In this document: one piece after another, positions 12,607-22,553 of the stretch
Layout of the letters: every line of letters starts with the position of its first letter
How positions within the stretch are numbered: the stretch's first letter is position 1
Assembly (NCBI GenBank): GCA_025024175.1
Contig: QCXZ01000064.1
Coordinates: 63,261,325-63,325,324, forward strand
Reading direction: 5' to 3'
DNA length: 64,000 nucleotides
Source of the DNA: Rhyzopertha dominica
Taxonomy: Eukaryota; Arthropoda; Insecta; Coleoptera; Bostrichidae
Program-made: the position numbers and the translations under genes
The notes under the pieces: generated by a model
The model's input: only the letters and a program-made list of their open reading frames with translations
What the model was told of the DNA's origin: nothing
Database searches by the model: none

Positions 12607-13647
12607 TTAATAATGGGTATGACCTCCTCTTGCCCTAATAACATCCCTCATACGATTAGGCATAGATCTAATCAAGTTTGCTATTGTTTCTTGAGGGATG
12701 TTAAACCACTCTTCTTCTACTGCAACAATAAGCTCTGGGATCGAGTTTGGGGTATGAAGTCTAGCTCGAATTCTTCGTTTTAGCTCATCCCATAAATGTT
12801 CGATCGGATTTAGGTCAGGACTATATGCTGGCCACTCCATAACCCGAAAACCGACTTCCGCAATGTAATCTTGCACGATTCTTGCGGTGTGCGGCCTTGC
12901 ATTGTCATGCATAAAGGTAAATTCGTCTCCAATGTAGTCGACGTAAGGTACCACATGAATTGCTAAAATCTCCTCGATATATCTTGCAGCCGTTAAACCT
13001 CTTCGTCCGTGAACACGGTCGCCCCTACGAATGAACTCAGGGTCGGTTCGTGCTCCTATAGAAATTGCACCCCAGATCATACAGGAACCACCTCCATAAG
13101 CACTCCGCTCTTCAAAGCAGCAATCTGCAAATCGCTCTCTTGGTCTTCGGTACACTTTCCTCCTTCGGTCGCTACCATGGAGGCATATTCTGGTCTCATC
13201 TGAGAACAGAACAGATCCCCATTGTTCCAACGTCCAATTCAGATGATCCCGTGCAAAACGCAGACGTGCTTGCCGATGAGCTGGAGTAAGTTTTGGACCA
13301 ATCGCAGGTGTTTTAGGGGTCAGGTTATTTTCCTGCAGTCTTCGTCTTACTGTCCACTGACTAATAGCCACTCCTCGCACCTCACGGAGCTGTCGTTGCA
13401 CTTGAACGGCATTAAGGTGACGATTTCTTAATGTTGTTGACACAATAAAGCGGTCATCACGAACGGTTGTAAATCGCCTTCTGCCTGTTCCAGGTCGCCT
13501 ATGAAAGGATCCTGTCTCCTCATAACGTGTGCACACTCTTCGAACAGCTGCGCGTGTCATATCCAATTGTCTAGCAACAGATCGCTGACTAAGTCCATTT
13601 TCGATTAAAGCAATAACTTGGGCGGCTTTTTGTGGTGTAGTATGCAT
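12607..13647 (-). CDS. Tc1-like transposase, intact, 346 aa
   Basis: Cut-and-paste transposase acting on the flanking inverted repeats. The N-terminal helix-turn-helix region (QKAAQVIALIENGLSQRSVA, then TRAAVRRVCTRYEETG) and a second HTH region (ISQWTVRRRLQENNLTP) precede the DDE domain. Catalytic residues are visible in LFSDETR, FMHDNARPH and NPIEHLWDELKRR. I count 34 residues between the second Asp and the Glu, which is the DD34E Tc1 signature. I chose the ATG at 13647 (MHTTPQKAAQ) because the product is then the usual length of about 340 aa; an in-frame ATG 18 codons upstream adds a hydrophobic stretch not typical of the family. No stop or frameshift was seen. Confidence 0.93.
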   Translation of the reverse strand: MHTTPQKAAQVIALIENGLSQRSVARQLDMTRAAVRRVCTRYEETGSFHRRPGTGRRRFTTVRDDRFIVSTTLRNRHLNAVQVQRQLREVRGVAISQWTVRRRLQENNLTPKTPAIGPKLTPAHRQARLRFARDHLNWTLEQWGSVLFSDETRICLHGSDRRRKVYRRPRERFADCCFEERSAYGGGSCMIWGAISIGARTDPEFIRRGDRVHGRRGLTAARYIEEILAIHVVPYVDYIGDEFTFMHDNARPHTARIVQDYIAEVGFRVMEWPAYSPDLNPIEHLWDELKRRIRARLHTPNSIPELIVAVEEEWFNIPQETIANLIRSMPNRMRDVIRARGGHTHY

Positions 13648-13822
13648 TAAACTAACACACTTAAACACTATTGAGATTATGAAAAACGAATTAATATGCA
13701 AATTTCAGTTGCAAACGCAATATTTTAATATTTGACAAATTTGTTATTTTCGTTACAATCACCACATAAACACGTTTCATTTGTTTACCGGTTGCTACGC
13801 ATATAAACGATAAGCCTTCTTG

Positions 13823-13961
13823 ATAAATTTATACTCACATTAAAGCATATTAAATTGTCTTTCAAACAGCATATTTCTTTTTTTGATCTGATGAATAATT
13901 TAAAAAAATATATAGTTAAAGTCAAAAGTTTACAGTGGGCCGATTTCTATGCACGCAAGTT
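13823..13961 (-). repeat. Right terminal inverted repeat of the Tc1-like element
   Basis: Reverse complement of 12348-12486 with few differences. The terminal base next to the TA differs from the left end (T for the G expected from the left terminus). Confidence 0.9.
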
Positions 13962-14290
13962 TATATTTGGTGACACACAATCGAACGCTTTTGACAAATC
14001 TAAGTAGCTAACGTAGGTGAAATTTTTGGATCCAAATCCTGCAAGTATTTTCTGATTGAGAGTATTGATTGCTACAGAGGTTAAAAGATTGTTTCAAAAT
14101 GATCATCTATTTTAAAGTTTTTTTTAAAATCTCCATCAAATTGTAAAGATTAAACAGACCGTTTAAAGTCATTGGTCTATATTTAACTGACTCTTGTTTT
14201 ATATTTTTATGACAAGCCGGCGTAAGGAAACTCATACTAACACCCCAATGATCAGAAAGTTGTAATACGAACCGTAAGAGACAAAAGTAG
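13962..14290 (-). mobile_element. LINE reverse transcriptase remnant (jockey-like), upstream part
   Basis: On the minus strand, in changing frames, I read WGVSMSFLTPACHKN, then VKYRPMTL, and later YVSYLDLSKAFDCVSP. The last is RT motif A (DLSKAFD). Order and spacing fit the region before the catalytic core of jockey-type LINEs. Frame changes show it is decayed, and the Tc1-like element is inserted immediately after it. Confidence 0.7.
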
Positions 14291-15506
14291 ATGACAGCTT
14301 GGTTTAAAAAATGATACGTCGCTGTAATAGCTCTGACAGCTTATGTGGTGGCTCGAAGTCACTATATCTGACTTCCATGTCAACTGTAAAGATCGTCAAG
14401 TAACCTAACATTAATATCAATTTCACACACCTACACACACCTGTTACCCCTATGAATTCCAGGGTATACCCGGTGAAAACGTTGTGTTACCACCATTAAT
14501 CATTTCTTTCAAGCGGTACGTAGTTGACGTCTGCTTTAAAACAATAAACATAGAAAAGTGCTGTATAGTTTAGGCTTATTTTTAACAAAATCCCATAAGT
14601 CTGAAATAATAACAGCTTTTCAATTTATGTATTTAAATTGTTATAATTTTTAATAGCGTAGGTAAAAGGACATTATTATTTTTCTGGCAGCAACAGATTA
14701 TTATATGCATTGACTTATTTTGCGAAAGTTTGCTAAATATGTTCATACGGTAGCTATTTGGTGCAAATATCCACCGAAGTATTCCAAAAGTGGTAAATTA
14801 ACTTACTTCAAAACAATATGATGGTAGGGTACAAAGAATGATGTACAGTGCTAATTGTGGATAATCTTGATGGCCTGCTATTAACAACAAGATAATATAA
14901 AACAATGGTTCCAAAGCATTTAATTTAATGCAAGAATATTATGCTCGAATCTCGACGTGGCTTTTGGTGTGGTTATATCATTTCATTCTTCTAAATTTTG
15001 GTTGATAAAACAGATCACACTGCTGTTATGATACGCGTCAAGAATCGATATGTATGCTAGTTCCCTCAAATGTCCGCAATAACACTTTCGCGTCAAGTAG
15101 TGTCAGATTTGACAAGAACATATCCAACAGTTTCTATATGATCTGCTTTTTGTGACTTATATCAGTGATAATAATATTAATTAATCCAAAATTATCTTAT
15201 ACGTAGAGGTACAAAACACAACAAAACTTCATCATCAACGTAGGATTTCATAGATTGTTATTTATTTCTGTCAAGTGTATGGCAAACTAATGAAACTAGA
15301 AAAAATGTCATTTTCTCTGGAAAGAATGATAGCAAAACAGAGTGGTTATGCCGGTCGAAAAAAAAGAAAAAAGATAGTAATTCGGAAGGATGCTGCAAAC
15401 CAAATTCTATAGTTTGTAAATCTTTATTCCTCTACAAGAGAAATTCTGAGTAGGCCTCTATGACTTAGCTTTCTTAATAAGTACAGAAAAGGTGATAAAT
15501 GCTTAC
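14291..15506. other. Calx intron segment, no gene recognised
   Basis: AT-rich intron sequence. The first ~150 bp may continue the LINE remnant on the minus strand, but the similarity is too weak to claim. Nothing else was recognised. Confidence 0.45.
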
Positions 15507-15665
15507 CAGGTATACTTGTTCCTAGAGCTACGAAAACTATGGCGGTGACGGCGTCCTTTATGCCAACAGTGGCCCCGAAGTGCGACGCCGCATCCCCTAT
15601 TACGGCAGTAACTACCCCTATACAAAAAATTGACACTACAAAACAGAGATATCCTTTGAGCATAT
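15507..15665 (-). CDS. Calx: Calx exon with membrane segments leading into the alpha-2 repeat
   Basis: This exon encodes a hydrophobic segment (GYLCFVVSIFCIGVVTAVIG), the family motif GDAASHFGATVGIKDAVTA, and IVFVALGTSIP. The last is the start of the alpha-2 repeat, which continues in the exon at 10590-10761. One base is carried in and one out, matching both neighbours. Confidence 0.94.
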
Positions 15666-16869
15666 CTGAAAATAGAAAACAGATGCATTAGCTACTTAGA
15701 GAGGCGAGGATTTCAATATAAATTATTCGCCCAAAGCACAACCTGATTGATTTAAAGAAACAACGAAAAAACAACACGATATTTGTGAAACAAATCACGT
15801 TCAAAGCAATCAGTTTGTTACCAAGCTACCTAAAATGAATAAGGACCAACAATGTCATCTTTAAGAATTCCCAACCAAACATTCAAATCCTGAGAACTTG
15901 CAGGATTTACAGTAAAAAGACTACGAATCTATGGAGCTTGGAAGTTAGGGCCCCTTGGAGATTGGGGGCCAGCCGTTAGTCCGCCCCTGTAAGTGTTGTC
16001 ATCAGTTTTATCTTAATTAACAATGCGACCACCATAAATGAATTTGCGAGTGAAATGCATTAAACGATGCATTTTACAGGAGCAAAACGCATTAAATGCC
16101 CTACTCATGACACATGCTAAATCCCAGAATTCAATTATCTCGTTACCTCAATTCTGAACCTGCACCGTGAATTCTGGTTGTTTAATAAAGGACAAATCAG
16201 TTGCTAAATTTTAACGAAGCCAATGAAGCGTTTAGGTTTAATTCTACGCTTTACCCTGTGATGAAATGAATGAAATTTTAATCAAGCTCAACGCGGAGAT
16301 GGTCACTTTCATTTTCTGTAAATTTCACTTTAATCGATCGGTAGTCAGAAGCAGATTGTAAATGTTTGTTTGGGATAATGGCCCTCTGTGAATAAAGGGA
16401 TAGTTTAACAGTACAAATCGGCAAAATCAATCGATTTGAAATATAATTCCTCAGGCTCTGTGTACACTCAAACTTTGTTTATCATATCACCAATTTGGAA
16501 CAACATTTACTTCACCATTCCTGTCACAATCCCTTCAGCAGGGGCTGGAGAAATACCACTATAACACTAGTAGATATAGAAACAAAATCATGTTGGTAGA
16601 ATTATGTAAAACAGCAAGTTATATAGACAATAAATAGCAAATAGGACAACATAGAATATCATAAAGAACAAAGCCCACAAAATAATAGTAAGGGAACTTA
16701 TCAAGGCCTATATAAAATAATAAAAGAAACAACTTCTACTAAGCTACAAGGCTTTGGTGTTGGGTAGGAAAAAAAACATTAGCTCCATTGTTCCATTAGC
16801 AGTTGCCAGTTCAAAAGCAGTATATTTGACTTTGGAATAACGTGATCGAAGAAGATTCTTTCGACTCAC
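15666..16869 (-). other. Calx intron, 1.2 kb
   Basis: AT-rich intron with no recognised coding remnant. Confidence 0.55.
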
Positions 16870-17068
16870 CAGTTGGGGGAACAAAAGCAAACAGTAACTT
16901 CCAAAGCAACGTCACAGAATGCAAAAAATAATCTAGACTAGACGGTCTCTTCTCGTTTTCTTCATCACTCGAACTGACTGTCACAGCTTCGATGAACTGT
17001 TCTTTCCAGGAAGACGTTCCAACTAGGAGTGAAGCGTTGGCTCTTTGTACTAATTTATCTACTGTATT
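16870..17068 (-). CDS. Calx: Calx exon at the end of the cytoplasmic loop
   Basis: It begins NTVDKLVQRANASLLVGT and continues SWKEQFIEAVTVSSSDEENE, the conserved end of the exchanger's regulatory loop. It then enters a membrane-associated stretch, LLWKLLFAFVPPT. The acidic linker (SSSDEENE) is short. Phases fit: 0 on entry, one base carried out. Confidence 0.94.
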
Positions 17069-17398
17069 CTGGAAAGAAAAGAGTTATGTAAGATACCCGA
17101 ATAAAAATATAAATAATCGGTCCTAATTATGTGTTTGTCAATTATTAATACTTAAGTTTTGTAACAATAAATTGTGACATAGGAAGTTGATTAGTAACGT
17201 ATCATGATGTTTCTTTTTGCCTGTAAACAATATACAAAAAAACTGTGATAATTCTTCAGGTTTAGCAGTCACTGAGGAACCTGAGTTACTTCGTACTGCT
17301 TTAAACAAAACAACGTTGACGTGTTGTCTATAGAAGATCCACAATATCCAGTGGCACCTCATTGATTTTGAACAAGTAGTCTGGAATGAAATACCTCT

Positions 17399-17521
17399 GG
17401 AAAAATGAGTGAAAAAAAGATAAGAGAGAGAGCATTAGACGTACATAGGTCAGGTCAGGTCAGGTCAGGAAAAATGAGTGAAAAAAAGATAAGAGAGAGA
17501 GCATTAGACGTACATAGGTCA
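17399..17521. repeat. 54 bp direct repeat bracketing a TCAGG array
   Basis: A 54 bp sequence occurs twice (17399-17452 and 17468-17521) with no difference I can see, at a 69 bp period. The extra bases between the copies are GGTCA pentamers. The first copy differs from the second only in being followed by the pentamers. Confidence 0.9.
17448..17469 (+). repeat. (TCAGG)4 interstitial telomere-type repeat
   Basis: GGTCA is repeated four times and followed by GG, equal to four TCAGG units. TCAGG is the telomeric repeat of Tribolium and many other beetles (established knowledge), so this may be a fossil of telomere-type DNA at a repaired break. Four copies could also arise by replication slippage. 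Confidence 0.6.
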
Positions 17522-17772
17522 TGGCATGGGAACAGGCTGGATTTCTAAGTTAAAATTGTTATTTACTTTAAACTGTTTCAATCATAGTGATAAGAATAAA
17601 GAATAAGATAGGTGATAAGAAGACCATATTTCTCTCTATAAAATTCAATAGCTCAAATATTTTATTTAATGGTATTGAAAATTTTATTTAACTGCATTAG
17701 ACTTGTTCTACACCTTCTGACTTGATCAATGGGTGTGTTTAGTGCATATAAAGAAAGCCCGTGCCTACTCAC

Positions 17773-17918
17773 CTTAAATTCTTTACTCTCCTTAATTCTA
17801 ATTTGTGCTCTAACGACGTCCCCAAGCCTTGGTTTTCCTAGAATTGCTAGCTTTTCCTCCTCTGTCCTTTCCTCCGGCTTTTTCTTTTCTGCTTCGACTG
17901 CCAAAGTGGCTAATTCGT
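17773..17918 (-). CDS. Calx: Calx exon of the cytoplasmic loop (end of CBD2)
   Basis: It encodes DELATLAVEAEKKK, a charged helical stretch, then KLAILGKPRLGDVVRAQIRI and KESKEFK. This corresponds to the last strand of the second Calx-beta (CBD2) domain and the link back to the membrane in NCX proteins. The preceding exon joins directly to it, so the variable linker seen in vertebrate splice forms is very short in this reconstruction. Confidence 0.9.
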
Positions 17919-20160
17919 CTGTGGAGATAGAAGAGTCAGGAAACACTTAAAATTTAATTTTAAAGCAGTAAGTGATGTGAAAAGAAACGCACAGTTTAGC
18001 TTTAGAATAAAATTTGATAAAAATGTTAAAAGAAGAAGCTAACATTCGCTTTCATCTTTTTTTTAACAGCACTTTATGGCTAGAACGTAAAGAATGCAGC
18101 ATGCATGGTAATCGGTTTGGTTGCTTGACTTCTCCCTGCTCATCAAAGTGGTATGAGGCAATTGCACAACTTGTCTACAGTTGTGGAACTTCAAGTGGCA
18201 ATATCCGGTTCGATAAACCCCTTAGGCTAATTACATTAACCCCCGATCTCTCTTGGATGACGCTTGCATTGCAAAACCACAAGCTACAAGGAGCGTTCTA
18301 ATTTTACAATTATTATTCCAGACTCATGAAAAAATTCTGCCCGTTTTTCATTTACGGTTTCAACGCCCCAATCCAGAAATAATTTTATATATCATACCAT
18401 TCTCCCGGAAGACCATCTTCCTCACATACATACATGCATTCACCCTCAGATTGGTTCTTGAATAATTTACTGCTCGAGAGATTCCTGCAGACTTGTAAAA
18501 CGAATTGTGTGTTCTACGTCTCGAGTTGGAAGAGTATTTCTGTGATCAATAATTCAGGCTATTTTGCATAGCTCAGAAAACAATTTAATTATTAAGCAGC
18601 AACGTACATTTTAATGTCCAATGCTCGATAACTATTAATGCTTAATAGTCTTACTTCTTCAGCCTTCAATGTCCCGCTTAGTACTAAAGGTAGAAAAAAA
18701 ACCTACAGGGTTTGGTTTCTTTGTTTGACAAATGAAATACTTATTCAAGTATAAATGACGTCTAGATGTCTAGATATTTCTTTAAAAATCTGGATGTGAA
18801 TTTTTTTGAATTTGTTTAGTTTCTTGTATAAAATCAATTCTGATTTTAGTTTACTGTCTACATTTACTGTACTTTCTTTCTAGCATGTGATTTTCTGAGT
18901 ATAAGCACAAATCAAAAAACAAAAATTCCTGTTTTGATGCATCGTTCACCCTGATTTGACTGGACTGCTAGTCCGGATTTCCGCCACTTATATATTAAAA
19001 CGTAATATTTGGAGACGGGATAAAGAAATTCGATTATTCGCAACGCCGGACATCACCCTACTTACGAAAATGCACAGAAAGAAACCCAGTTACCCGGGCA
19101 TCGATTAGATTGGGGGGGGGGGGCAGCGCGAAATTGCCCCTAAATCTGAACACGTCAATTTCCCGCCGAGGGCTCCAATGTGGAACTGTCGCGTATACAC
19201 CTAAATAACCTTGGTAAACAGGAAATTGCCCGCTGAGTGTGCATAAAAGGACGATATCAAATTTTAACCCGGTCGAGATCAGCTTTCGTCCGCCAAGTTG
19301 AGGGGATGGCAACCCCAAATATACTTTGCCGCCCTGAAATTTGACTTGAGGACGCGTCCGGGTGCAGTCTTCCGCTGCGGACGAGGAAACTTAATATCGG
19401 CACCAAATACGTCAATTTTGAACCTCTATAGAGCGCTCTGATGGTATTATTTGTATCCCGTTAGATGTTTATAACCAAGGGAAGCAGGAAATGAAGTTGA
19501 GTGCAGCCAAGGTAACTAAAAAGTTTTTGTACTTTCGCAACTGATCCATTTTATCGTTTGGACTGATAAAGTCAGCTAAAATGGTCGCGTAGTCTTCGAT
19601 TATGGATAATTCATATTAAAAAATAAACAGAAAAACTTCTGCAGTTTACTGTTTTCCTGCACGTAATCTTTTGAATGATATCGTTCGGAAATGATACTGG
19701 CATGCCAAGGCATCAACGACTCTAAATAGCGATATTTATGTCGCAATTTAGCAACCCTATATGTAGTGTAGAAATGGTGGAGGCGCCCGAGTTGCATCGT
19801 GTCCTTATTGAACTTCTGTATCTACTACTTATAGTTACTGAAAATATTTCATGCAAAACTAAAGCTATTCTTAATGACTCGTATTTCGCTTTTGCTACAA
19901 ACTGAAAGTTTGATAGTTAAGAGATAATAATGACCTAAATTGAAGTTTCAATAAGTACATCTAAAAATGCACTAAATGTAAACGTATAACCTTTGGAAAC
20001 TCAAATAACTCTATATAAAGAATATTTTCAAAGATGATGGTGGAATGTTATACCGCAAGTGTACACTATTTTTTTCTATGTAACACCTGCAATTTACCTA
20101 TTTGAAAAACAGTTCAACTGCTCTCTGCTATATGTCAACATTTGTTCTATTTTTCTCTTT
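17919..20160 (-). other. Calx 12.1 kb intron, proximal part, no gene recognised
   Basis: Mostly AT-rich. The segment at about 19000-19420 is richer in GC and CpG and contains a run of 12 G at 19112-19123. No open frame there has a recognisable domain. Confidence 0.4.
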
Positions 20161-20165
20161 TTGGT

Positions 20166-20480
20166 ACAGTAGAATGTTGTTTAATCAGAAAATAGACCAC
20201 TTGTTAAAAAAATCCTGGTTTTGCCGATCTCGCTGAAGCTGAATTCGATCGAAGTGTTGTAATGTTTTACTGATTATGTTCTAGACTGCAGTTTCGCTCA
20301 CATTTGCATACTGATCTTTTACTACTGGACCCAATACTATTTCAGCTTCTGTTACGACTGCGCTTGCTTTAACTTGAGGTAGATATTCCTCATTCCCAAA
20401 GTTTCAAAATCTCTCGAACAGTTGCCAAAAAGCCATAGTCATTTTCTTTTCTCGCACACAAATATTTGCAGCTTTCGTCT
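20166..20480 (-). mobile_element. Possible pogo/Tigger-type transposon end, heavily decayed
   Basis: The plus strand at 20167 begins CAGTAGAATGTTG, similar to pogo/Tigger inverted-repeat ends (CAGTAGAA). The minus-strand translation nearby is interrupted and carries no clear catalytic motif. The call rests on terminus similarity and context only. Confidence 0.25.
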
Positions 20481-22553
20481 ATTGTCAATTGTATTTTACT
20501 ATTTCTAAAACTATCTCATATTTAGGTCACATTCATATTAATATATTAAATGTAATTCACTATATATTCGTTCTTTTCTTGAGGACAGAGTTTATCAGAA
20601 TAACTGCTATACAACACCTACACTTATGCTTTTAGTTCCGTTGAGACAGTATTCCAAATACATATTTTTGCATTATTGCGCAAGCGGGATCAGGAATTTT
20701 TGCATACATGTCTGGACTGAGTTCTCTTTATGTTAATATCCATTATTTAAACAGCGCTTCATTGGCATTTAAAAAAGAACTGTAGGGGGCAGAAGAACTA
20801 ATCAGTAGTTGAATTTCGCCCATTATATGAAATTTGACGTTGATCATTACAAAATATGAGCCTCACATTACCTTTGCCTAAGTACATAATTAAAGTTGTT
20901 AGGAATTCTCCAAACTGGACTACATTATACGCCTTGAATAAATATAATAAATTAATGGTTTGGATCTATTATTCTTGTTATCTTCTAGAATTCACTGGAA
21001 TTACAAATTCAGCCATAATAATATTTTTCTCCTATGATTCATCATTATTTTATAATGAACAACATAGTCAAACTTACTTTTGACAGTATCTGGGATATTG
21101 CGTCTTTCTGTCACAAAGGAAATGTGTGTTCTGATCCCTTAAGTACTGAATTTATCTTACATATCTTACATATAGCAAATACCATTTCAAGCTTCTTGCA
21201 ATTAAGTGCAACTTGGTTTTAATTAACTAACGAATAGATGGTATTGTACATTTTGTTTATTAACAACTGCGATGAGCTTAAATTCTGCTTGTTTTTTTAC
21301 TAATTAGCATAATCACGGTCCCAACGTCAGTTCACGTAATATCGTCCTATCCTGTTATTGGTAGTAATCCGATTTGTTATTGGTCAAAGTTGTACCGGAC
21401 GTATACTGGTCTCTTTGAAATCACTCTAATTAAACTCCAACAGGCAACGTATAGCGTGTGCCTAATGTGTCGCAGCAAGCTTTTCGTGTTCTGCAATACG
21501 GCGCACTGTCAACACTGCTTAATAGGATTTATGGGAGAAAACACAATTGTACCCTGTTTCTTTTGCTGCATTCCATTAGAGTCGTTTCAGACGTAGTGAA
21601 TACACGCATGTCTCTACTAATAGTTGTTTTATAGTAAACATGCACTATTTTGAAAACCATCAAAAGAGTCAACCAGCAATGTTATCAAAACTGACAGGAG
21701 TCTTCCTGAGGTCAGGAGTCGTCACCACCGAATATTTTCAGCACTCCTTAAGAAAAGACTAACAGTGTATAGGTACCGATCAATGCGAGTGAATTATGAT
21801 TGATGGATGACAGCTATTTGTTAAACGAGCAACAAGGACATCAACAAAGGGAAGAGCATTGTTACTTTCAGTCCTTTGTAAATAGAGATAACTTTTCAGA
21901 ATTAAGATGTTCCAAACTAGATATTAATAAGTTTAAACGCGTTTATAGAGCATCTATAGGTTTGTGGAGTCACCACAAACTAATGGAGTCTTTAATTACA
22001 AGAAAAAGCATTTAATGCTGCAGCAGAGATCTTGATTTCGTGTCAAGCTACACTTGAAAGCGATCGAGAACATAGAACAACAGTAAACCACGAGAATCTT
22101 GTTCGTGACGAACTAAAAGCATTGCACACGAGTCAGAAACACCAGCCCCTGTTAACCCTAGCGAACTGGGGCGTTTCTGATTTAATGACAACTGTAGCGA
22201 GGTCCGCGCGTTACCAGGGCTCGTTGTAAAGACACACTTCGACACATTTTCTCGACCCGCAGAAATTCCCCTGAGAACTACGAGCTCTTATGCTTTTGCA
22301 TTAGTAAGTAAAGTGTATTGAACACCTTTTGTGTGTAAAAAACTGGTCATAATTAAATACCTGTTTTGAATTTTCTATTGATTCAAATGGTGGTTCAAAC
22401 CATAAATATTTAATAATGTTCTACGATCTCTGACATAGAAAGACACAACATGCGACGATGTTCTAATGCTCTGATTCCTCTAGAAAAGATTTCTTATGGT
22501 TGGTCCTCTATCTAGTCGTTTACTGCTGTCATGTCAGTTCAGTTCAGTTCAGT
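20481..22553. other. Calx intron segment before the satellite; one Cys-rich ORF
   Basis: No recognised gene. A plus-strand ORF at 21390-21596 is Cys/His-rich (see findings). Immediately before the satellite, near 22534-22555, is a short run of AGTTC pentamers. Confidence 0.4.

Larger units (their letters stand above)
12348..13961 (-). mobile_element. Complete Tc1-like DD34E transposon with 139 bp terminal inverted repeats
   Basis: The element is 1614 bp, flanked by TA on both sides (12346-12347 and 13962-13963), the usual Tc1/mariner target duplication. Its near-identical terminal inverted repeats lie at 12348-12486 and 13823-13961, and it encloses one intact transposase gene. The highly similar repeats and the open frame suggest recent activity. 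It sits in a Calx intron in the same orientation as Calx. Confidence 0.93.
17069..17772 (-). other. Calx intron, 0.7 kb, containing a TCAGG repeat
   Basis: Short intron without coding content. It holds the duplication and pentamer array described separately. Confidence 0.6.

Noticed and set aside
13009..13431. Plus-strand ORFs across the Tc1-like transposase
   Set aside because: They are shadow frames of the minus-strand transposase, which has all expected motifs.
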